A DNA stretch of 64,000 bases, from contig JAZBRS010000054.1 in assembly GCA_037176725.1 (NCBI GenBank), forward strand, positions 10,992,001-11,056,000, read 5' to 3'. This document shows positions 57,735 to 64,000 of this stretch, piece by piece. The stretch comes from Posidonia oceanica (lineage: Eukaryota; Streptophyta; Magnoliopsida; Alismatales; Posidoniaceae). The notes under the pieces are model-generated. The model was not told where the DNA came from. It saw only the letters and a program-made list of their open reading frames with translations, and did not search any database. Position 1 is the first letter of the stretch, and each line of letters begins with the position of its first letter. A program made the translations under genes and the position numbers.

Positions 57735-57955
57735 CCGGAGATCTGGATGTTGTTCGCTCGGCGGAGATCTAGAGGTTGTTCGTTCAGTGGAGATTGGTAG
57801 ACTGGAGAAGGTTGTTCGCTCGGCGAAGATCAGTGTCCAGGAGAAGGTTGTTCGCTTGGCGAAGATCGGTGTCTAGGAGAAGATCGCTTGGCGGAGATCT
57901 GACACACAGATCGCTCGACGGAGGTGTCCAGGAGAAGCTTCTCCTTCAGCCGGCA
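57735..57955 (+). repeat. About 45-bp tandem repeat GGTTGTTCGCTCGGCGGAGA
   Basis: Five diverged units of GTTGTTCGCTCGGCGGAGAT plus a GTCCAGGAGAAG-type spacer. It lies near the right end of the Harbinger-like element and gives a short Arg-rich ORF of no significance. Confidence 0.8.
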
Positions 57956-58287
57956 GAGCTCAAAAGGTAAAGGTTTGGTTGTCCGCAGAGATCAGGTAAA
58001 GGTGAGAATGGTTGGTGAGAGAGAGTAAAGAATGGCATTCACGTGTAATTTTTGCTTGATTTGAATGATATTATATACGTTTCTTATGGACAAATTGATC
58101 TTTACATCAATAGAGTTATTTACTCTTTCGTAGAACGTTCCACCATCCGCTCCTTAATTCCTATTGAATTAGTGTAGCAATCTTGCATGTTGGAGCGACT
58201 CTGGATTTATAGAGTCTTGTGGTTTGTTTTTTGATCTTGCTCCTAACAAGCACGGGAGCAGGTAGAGAGCAAACAAATGCTGTCTTA

Positions 58288-58999
58288 CTTTTTTTCTTTT
58301 TTTTTTCTTTTTAAATATTAAATTGTCATTAATTACAATCTCATGTAAAAACCAATATTTTTTGCAACGAATATACATCAACTCAATCACATCGATACCA
58401 TGATGCCACCATGCCTCCTCTTTTATTTAACGTACCATTCCACCATGCCTAGCTGTGCTAGCTGTGACCCGTAACCATACCATCTAAACCAGCAGCCTTT
58501 ACCTGGCGAGCGTCCAGGCAGGAAGAAAATGGACGGACCTGATTTTTTTTTTTTTTTTTTGAACGTCACTGACCGGATATCCTCTCATGTTATATACAAA
58601 CATAATCATGTGATCCTTAAGGGCCCACTGACGGTTGAGATTCCGTCTCACCAAGAATACCCAATCTGAGGCTTTTTATCCATCCCAAAAACAGAACAAG
58701 GTGATAAACATATGATTGAATATCTATGATCGATCATGACCATTATTAGACCCTGCAACTGAATTTTTTTTTCATAATATACCGCATATTTTTTCCATGA
58801 TATACCACCCAATCTCCCTAATATCTTCCTGTAATATTTCAAAAAAGAGAAGAAAAAGGAATCTAGTTTCAATTTAAATTACGATCGTCGTTAATTTAGG
58901 CCGGTTACGGGCAATTACCGGTTACATCTCTTCGAAAATTTGGCTCTCCGCCTCTAATCCTTCCTAATTCAAAGTGAGGAGTGGAGTGAACAATCCTCG
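58288..58999. other. Intergenic DNA before the PHD gene
   Basis: AT-rich with poly-T runs at 58291-58313 and 58542-58560. No gene recognised. The last 120 bp are probable promoter. Confidence 0.5.
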
Positions 59000-59000
59000 T

Positions 59001-59010
59001 CTATATATAT
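59001..59010 (+). promoter_or_regulatory. TATA box of the PHD-finger gene
   Basis: CTATATATAT, followed after about 25-30 nt by a CT-rich leader (59028-59090) typical of plant 5' untranslated regions, and by the ATG at 59200. Confidence 0.6.
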
Positions 59011-59199
59011 TGCCTTTGCCCTCTTTCTTCCGCATCAGTCTTTTCGTTTCTTCTCCTTCTTTTTAGGTTTTTTCTCCTCCCTGTTCTCTGCGTTTTCACT
59101 TCCGATTCTTGTGGGCATGCCCTTGGTGGCCGTGCTCTATCGATCTCGTTTGTTCCTTTCTGTGTATATTCTTCTTGTTCTTCGTATTGCAGTGGCTCC

Positions 59200-62147
59200 A
59201 TGGCGACGGTACGTTTTCTGATTGTTGCAGTGCTGTTTTTGGCATTTTCTGGTTTTGATTTCTTCGCTGTTTTGTCCATCGCATTGCCTGAGTTTTCTCT
59301 CCGTTTTGAAGACGAGGAGGCTTCGTGTTGTGGGAATGTTTCTTCTCACCAGCGGATGAGGCTATTTATGGCATTGCCTTTGTTTGTTTTGATTTTGTTG
59401 CTTGTTGTAAGCCGCAAATGATGTTCTTTCTACCGATAGGACCGGAGCTCGTATGAAATATTACTGAGTGGTTGAGCATCTCCTTTTAGCAGGTTCTCTT
59501 CACCGTGAAATGGAGTACAATGGACCGACTATGCAAATGAAGTAGAAATTCTAAGTGATATTTAGTAGTGGTTTATATCGTTTTGTATATTGTTGCTTAT
59601 GGTGTTATTTCTCTCACAAATGTGAGTTTCATTTTTAAGGTGGAATGAGATTGTTGGAGTGTTTGAGGACAATTTGGCCTTATGGATTTGTGGTGTCTCT
59701 GTTCTGTATGCCACTAGAATAGCTAACAAGTTACTAGGAGTATTGGTCGGAGATGCTTGTGTTAACATCAAGCCTATGTTCAATACGAGTGGTGAGAGTA
59801 GTACATGGAAGAATCCTTGTAGGTGCATACATTAGAAATTATTAGAACCGTTGGATGTATCCAACGGCTGTGATTTTTCCTAATACCCTAACATCTGCCC
59901 CTCTTTCTCTCCCCACCCTCCTTGATGGCGGTTGGCAGTAGGCAGCGGTGGTGATAGGTGAAGGAGGAAGTAGGGCTAGTGGTGGCGGTGATGGAAGTGA
60001 GGAGCCACGAGGTACACGAGGGGAGGCTCGTGGTACATGAGGCGGCGGCAAGGAGGGAGGGAGGGGACCTGGCGAACTTGATGTGTGGCAAGGAGGCTTG
60101 TGGTACACAAGGTGGTGGCGGTACACAATGCGCGGCGGGGAGGAGGAGGTGGATCGAGAATGGAAGATCTCTCGGAAGAAGATGTCCGATCGAGAAAGAT
60201 CACTCGGAGACACTAGTGAGAATGGAAGAGATGAAAATTGTTCGGATGTCTGATCGAGAAGAGATAGATGGTTTAATCGTGGCTGCTGTAGAGAATGGAT
60301 GACACGGATTTTATGTGCCTATAGGGTGTTCCCTGTAGGGTGTTCCCTGTAGGCACTTATAGGCGCATTACCGTGTAATGTTTATACCACTACACAGTAC
60401 ACTTAAGAGATTTGGTTGGTTAAATAAATATAACAAGATATTTGAATGGCATGTTTAAAAATACAAAATGGGGTTTAGAAAATTGATATTTGTTCTTAAC
60501 CCCATTTTGTATATTAATTGATTAACCGATCAATTAGTCATTGTTAAAAGTGATTAATTGTTCAATAGGTTGAATGATGTTGTTGTTGATGATTTGATTT
60601 TAAGAAATAAAATATGCAAATTGTAGTGGAGTTGAGAATGTAATTGAAGGATTCATTATCAATTAAACAAGAGTAAATTCCTTAATAATATCCTCAACTA
60701 TTTCTATTTTTTACTTCAATATTTTCAACTATAAAATCAGTCACTTTGGTACCTTAAACTTGTATTATGTTTCAATTTAAAATAGGTTTGATAACCTCGT
60801 TAAATTTTCACACTAAATGTTAGTTATGCTTTTTTATTTTATTTCCTTTTTGTAATTTTCCTACTATTTCTCGACAATGCTAGGAATCCTAAATCCTAAA
60901 TCCTGGAGCAATTTTGCTCTTCATGTCTCCATAGAAATGGAGGGACAAATTGACGTGGTAGACGCCAGTGTAAACATCATTGATGATGTTCTCGAGCATC
61001 ATTGACACCACTCTCCCATTCTCCCAAAGCAAAGAAGAGTAATGAGTGACATCCTTGCTTACCCTCTAGAAGACCTCGGGCTCGACGGTGTTGGTCCTGA
61101 GGACCTTGACCACATCGACCTACACAGTGGCGATGCGGTCGTACTGCTCTCCAGCGTTGGAGACAGAGAGGTCGAGCACGGTGCGGCTCCAATCCCGACA
61201 CTGGGTGTCGTCCAGGGGAGGGGTGTAGATGGAAGTGGTCGGAGGAGAGCCATGGGTGTTGGCAAAGTCGTGGTAGAGGAGGTGGACGGTGCAGGTTGGG
61301 GTTTGGTCGGGGAGGATGTAGATGGAAGTGGTCGGAGGAGAGCCATGGGTGTTGGCAAAGTTGTGGTAGAGGAGGACGGAGCAGGTTGGGGTTTGGTCAG
61401 GGTGGATGGGTGGGAGGGTCGGGTCGATGTATTCGATGGGTGGTGTGGAGGGTCTCGCCGGTCTCATCGTTTGTGCCGGTTACTTCTATTTTGTCCACAC
61501 AAGTGGTGGAGGACAGAGTAATTTTAAGGAGAAAGTGATTTCATCAAACGTTAGGGGGTATTTTTGTCCATTTATTTTTTTACCAAACGTTTCTTAACAG
61601 AATGATTAAATTGATTAACGGTAATAGCCAAGGGTACCGGAGTGATTGGTTTTATAATTGAGGGTATTGAAATAAAAAATAGGAATAATTGAGGACACGA
61701 ATGTGTAATTATCATTCAACCATGAGTAATTCAATTCAAAAATTTAAATTAAATAACTAAGTGACAATCATAAGTAAGCAAATAATTACTTCGATAATCA
61801 AATTATGTTCATGACAATAAGTCAATATTGTTATTGAAAATTGGTGTTTTACTAAAAAATGTCATGAAAAAAAATGTTTAAATGACCATTTTTTCTACTT
61901 TTTCAAACAAGGCTGTTGTACTTATTAATTGTTTTTATGTTGGTTCTTATTTGTAACAAGATGCCTTTTTTTAGCTAAAGTAGATTTTATTAGATGTTGT
62001 TTACTTTGAGTTTGTTTACTAGATAGCCTTTTGTATTTACAATATATTACTCATTTTGTAGGATACTCTTTGTCAAATGTGTGGGGTAGTTGGTAATATC
62101 GAGCTACTTGTTTATTGCTCAAAGTGCAAAATTTCTGCTGAACATCG
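59200..62147 (+). CDS. PHD-finger protein, first exons (partial gene)
   Basis: Exon 1 is 59200-59208 (ATG GCG ACG) followed by a GTACGT donor. Exon 2 is 62062-62147, after TTTTGTAG and before GTATGT. Phase matches: 9 nt then 86 nt. Exon 2 encodes CQMCGVVGNIELLVYCSKCK followed by ISAEHR, the start of a PHD-type zinc finger (CxxC, CxxC, H). It is very like the plant AIPP2/PAIPP2 family, where a three- or four-residue start precedes the finger. Those proteins read histone marks and work in silencing and flowering control. The 2.85-kb first intron contains an antisense PNGase A pseudogene. Whether the gene is intact depends on exons beyond the window. Confidence 0.6.
59209..60904. other. First part of PHD-gene intron 1
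   Basis: A GC-rich block at 59880-60300 opens low-complexity frames on both strands but resembles no protein. It ends in a tandem pair GGGTGTTCCCTGTA (about 60324-60352). An inserted element is suspected, but no convincing terminal repeats were found. Confidence 0.4.
60905..61470 (-). pseudogene. Peptide-N4-asparagine amidase A (PNGase A) fragment in the PHD-gene intron
   Basis: The minus strand encodes CTVHLLYHDFANTHGSPPTT, CRDWSRTVLDLSVSNAGEQY, then DRIATV, a stop, VLRTNTVEPEVF, a stop, RVSKDVTHYSSLLWENGR and MLENIINDVYTGVYHVNLSL. This is the N-terminal half of plant PNGase A, which removes N-glycans from glycoproteins. Both stops are TAG where the family has Trp. A 93-bp segment (31 codons, 61228-61320 and 61321-61413) is duplicated in frame. 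The fragment has no 3' half and no introns, so it could be a retrocopy or a transposon-carried piece. Confidence 0.75.
61471..62061 (+). other. Last part of PHD-gene intron 1
   Basis: AT-rich. Ends in a T-rich acceptor TCATTTTGTAG directly before exon 2. No other feature. Confidence 0.5.
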
Positions 62148-62689
62148 GTATGTTTCCATCTCATAAAATACAATAATAACCATGTTATCAATACCACTTG
62201 ATGTAGTGTTTTGCAAAATGAACCTATTCTCTCAGTTTAGCCTTATCCATTGCTACTTTCTTTGTTCAATTATGCTTGTTATTTTTATTTACTAATTCTA
62301 AACATGTGATTTAATGTCATCATCTATTTCTCTTAACTCTATTGACTTAAAACTAGTTCTTCTTTTCATCTTATGGGAATTGGTAATCTCCATTTGTCTG
62401 GTTATGCAACAATATGCAAATATATGGACATTCCTAATTATTTGGCTAAGCTTTTCTCCTAAATGGTCCATACATAAAATATTAAATCTAAAATTATTAA
62501 TGTATGTTACAAATAACGTCATTTAAATGTTCTACATTATTAATTAATAACAACAATCAATGCTGTTCCTATTGAAAGCCTTATAAACTCAATAAAAAAG
62601 GTTTGACCTTAAAATGCATTACTTCTCCCCTTTTTTTATTAATTTGGCACAATAAAAAATGATTGACCTTATATTGGTTGTACTTTAAT

Positions 62690-63217
62690 CTAGGATGAAC
62701 TCATAACCCAACCAAATTGTTTGGGTTGGATGATTTTAGACCCATATCAAACCTAACCTCAGTCTAGACCCAATCCAACCTGACCCAAATTGTTTGGGTT
62801 GGTTCTTGGGTTTTATATGTACTTATTAATAATTAAAGATTACATTTATAGCATATTGTATAAAAATATACAACACTACAAACATAAAATGGTGAACAAT
62901 CTTATTATGTCGTAGACAAAGACATTATTTATTGATAGTCATTGAATAATATAAATTATCACTCTAAAGTTTATAAATAATTCATGATAAAATGGTGAGC
63001 AATATGGTTCTTTTTTTTGCTTGATGAACCACAAGAATTTTCCTGTTTTGTTCAAATGCACATCAATAGTTGTGTCCATATCCAACCTAGAAAGTTTGGG
63101 TCTGAGATTTTTTGATCCATATTCAATCCATGATACAAAAAATCCGACCCAACATAACCCACATGAGTTGGGTTGATTTGGTTTTTGGTTCAACCCAGAT
63201 CCATATATATACCCCTA
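62690..63217. mobile_element. Decayed relative of the 42000 hAT-type element, in intron 2
   Basis: GGGTTGG and AACCCAACC motifs at 62700-62815 and 63120-63190 and the right end ATATATACCCCTA resemble the ends of the element at 42000-42900. The left end (about CTAGGATGAACTCATAACCC) is too diverged to fix the border. Confidence 0.5.
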
Positions 63218-63772
63218 TGTTTTTTTATTGAATTTGAACGAAGTTAGGTGTCTAGGAATTTAATATTATGGGTGTTGGAAGGAAGTGATGTGCTTATTGG
63301 ATATATTGATGTGATCAAAGGCATACATAGTAGAGTGGCGATAGTGTTATAGGTAAGAGTTTTCTATAAACGTAAGTTATCGTTAAGGGTCCATTCATTT
63401 GCCCATAATGGGAGGTGTAAGTTGTATAAGTTACATTGATCACTTTACTGTAGGTGTATGGTTGACTTGGGGAAGTGTGCAAAAATTTTATGTAGCTCAC
63501 ATTAATGCCCACTATCTTGTAAATTGCTTTGTAAGAAAATTGAGTTGGCATATTTTATTGAAGATAGGCTTGTTGCGTAGGACTTTTATAACATTATAAT
63601 CTATATTTTTTAAAGTTGTATAACTAAATGTTTAAAAGCATTCTCAATTGTATTTAATCAACTTATGTGTAACTTGCATAATTTATGAAACCTTACATTT
63701 TTTTTGTCTTGATCATGGATGAACTCCTTATAAATTTTCATGAAGAGATTCCTTGCTGTATGCTATTTGCAG

Positions 63773-64000
63773 ATGCTATAGTCTTAATGTATAACTACAT
63801 GATTGGTGTATTTGGGAGATGCCTTAGAATTAGATGATGTAAACTAAGGAGTGGTAAATTGAATGTATGGAGTGCAAGTTTAGCTATATAAGTATACCAT
63901 ATTGTTGTTGATATAAATTAGTGGGAAACATTTCAATTTGGTGCGTTATAATGACATCATGACCTATTTTTAGGACTAATAGTAAGCATTTCATTTAGGA
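63773..64000 (+). other. Candidate third exon start of the PHD gene and right edge
   Basis: An acceptor GCTATTTGCAG ends at 63772. Joined in phase it gives a Cys two residues after the exon-2 HR, near the expected HRYC position, but a TAA follows after a few codons (63792-63794). Either this is a decayed or alternative exon, or the real exon 3 lies beyond the window. The remaining DNA to 64000 is AT-rich with no feature. Confidence 0.3.

Larger units (their letters stand above)
48097..58284 (-). mobile_element. PIF/Harbinger-like transposon, about 10.2 kb, with cargo
   Basis: A HARBI1-type DDE transposase and a Myb/SANT-like protein, the two genes of PIF/Harbinger elements, lie on the minus strand at 53060-55723. 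Proposed ends are GGTTGCGTTTGTTAGCGTG at 48097 and GAGCAAACAAATGCTGTC ending at 58284, an imperfect inverted pair (about 11 of 19 match). Both are flanked by TTA (48094-48096 and 58285-58287), the target duplication typical of this superfamily. The ends are weak evidence, the genes are strong. A GRF zinc-finger gene lies inside on the plus strand. Both transposon genes are broken. Confidence 0.5.

Noticed and set aside
59200..59421. 73-codon ORF with hydrophobic ends, as a small secreted or membrane peptide
   Set aside because: A strong GTACGT donor after the third codon and a phase-matched PHD exon make it intron read-through.
59820..60370. Possible small transposon between GTAGGTGCATAC and TAGGCACTTATAGG
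   Set aside because: The end sequences do not pair as inverted repeats and no target duplication is visible.
1..64000. tRNA, rRNA or other structured RNA genes
   Set aside because: No cloverleaf, A/B-box pair or rRNA motif was recognised on either strand by eye; a covariance-model search would be needed to exclude small ones.

Overview
This window is nuclear DNA of a flowering plant. The evidence is several giant Ty3/gypsy retrotransposons of the Tat/Ogre type nested inside one another, plant-specific plant-mobile-domain (PMD) genes, a plastid mitoferrin-like carrier, a PIF/Harbinger transposon and a plant-type PHD-finger gene. The carrier has a GC-rich 5' half that becomes AT-richer towards the 3' end, a pattern common in monocots. 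The species cannot be named from the sequence.

Positions 1-41994 are nested retroelements. E1 (plus strand, starts before the window, 3' LTR ends at 27147) has decayed gag, two protease-like domains, RT, a degenerate and a second archaeal-type RNase H, and integrase at 2-7654. After these come three multi-exon PMD genes on the opposite strand (G1 9406-10749, G2 11569-14758, G3 15147-22370), long minisatellite arrays and the 3' LTR (25681-27147). A 5.9-kb solo LTR (S1, 16064-21932, target duplication AATGG) splits G3. E1 itself sits in exon 1 of the G2 copy of a sister element E2, whose right part (27148-32903) keeps truncated G2', G3', the same arrays and a 3' LTR. E2 sits in the gag of a minus-strand element E3 (32904-41994: gag, PBS, 5' LTR). 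E3's gag is also split by a probable solo LTR, S2 (34339-37281).

The most unusual signal is a family of AACGTT-centred palindromes (for example GCGTCCAACGTTGGACGC). They cluster upstream of the TATA box of every antisense PMD gene and of the E1 and E2 LTR promoters, and occur repeatedly in the E3 LTR. Different copies carry different arm sequences, and in several copies both arms changed together. This suggests one regulatory cassette shared between the element's sense promoter and its antisense genes.

Positions 41995-64000 are gene-bearing. They hold a hAT-type non-autonomous transposon (42000-42900), an intact intronless MFL1 gene (44591-45778), and a roughly 10-kb PIF/Harbinger-like element (48097-58284) with a HARBI1-type transposase, a Myb/SANT-like partner and a GRF-zinc-finger gene. 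At the right edge are the first exons of a PHD-finger gene (59200 onward). Its first intron, about 2.9 kb, contains an antisense peptide-N4-asparagine amidase A pseudogene (60905-61470).

Apart from MFL1 and possibly the PHD gene, every coding region here carries stops or frameshifts. Most stops are TAG, TAA or TGA where Trp, Gln or Arg is expected, as deamination of methylated cytosine would produce.
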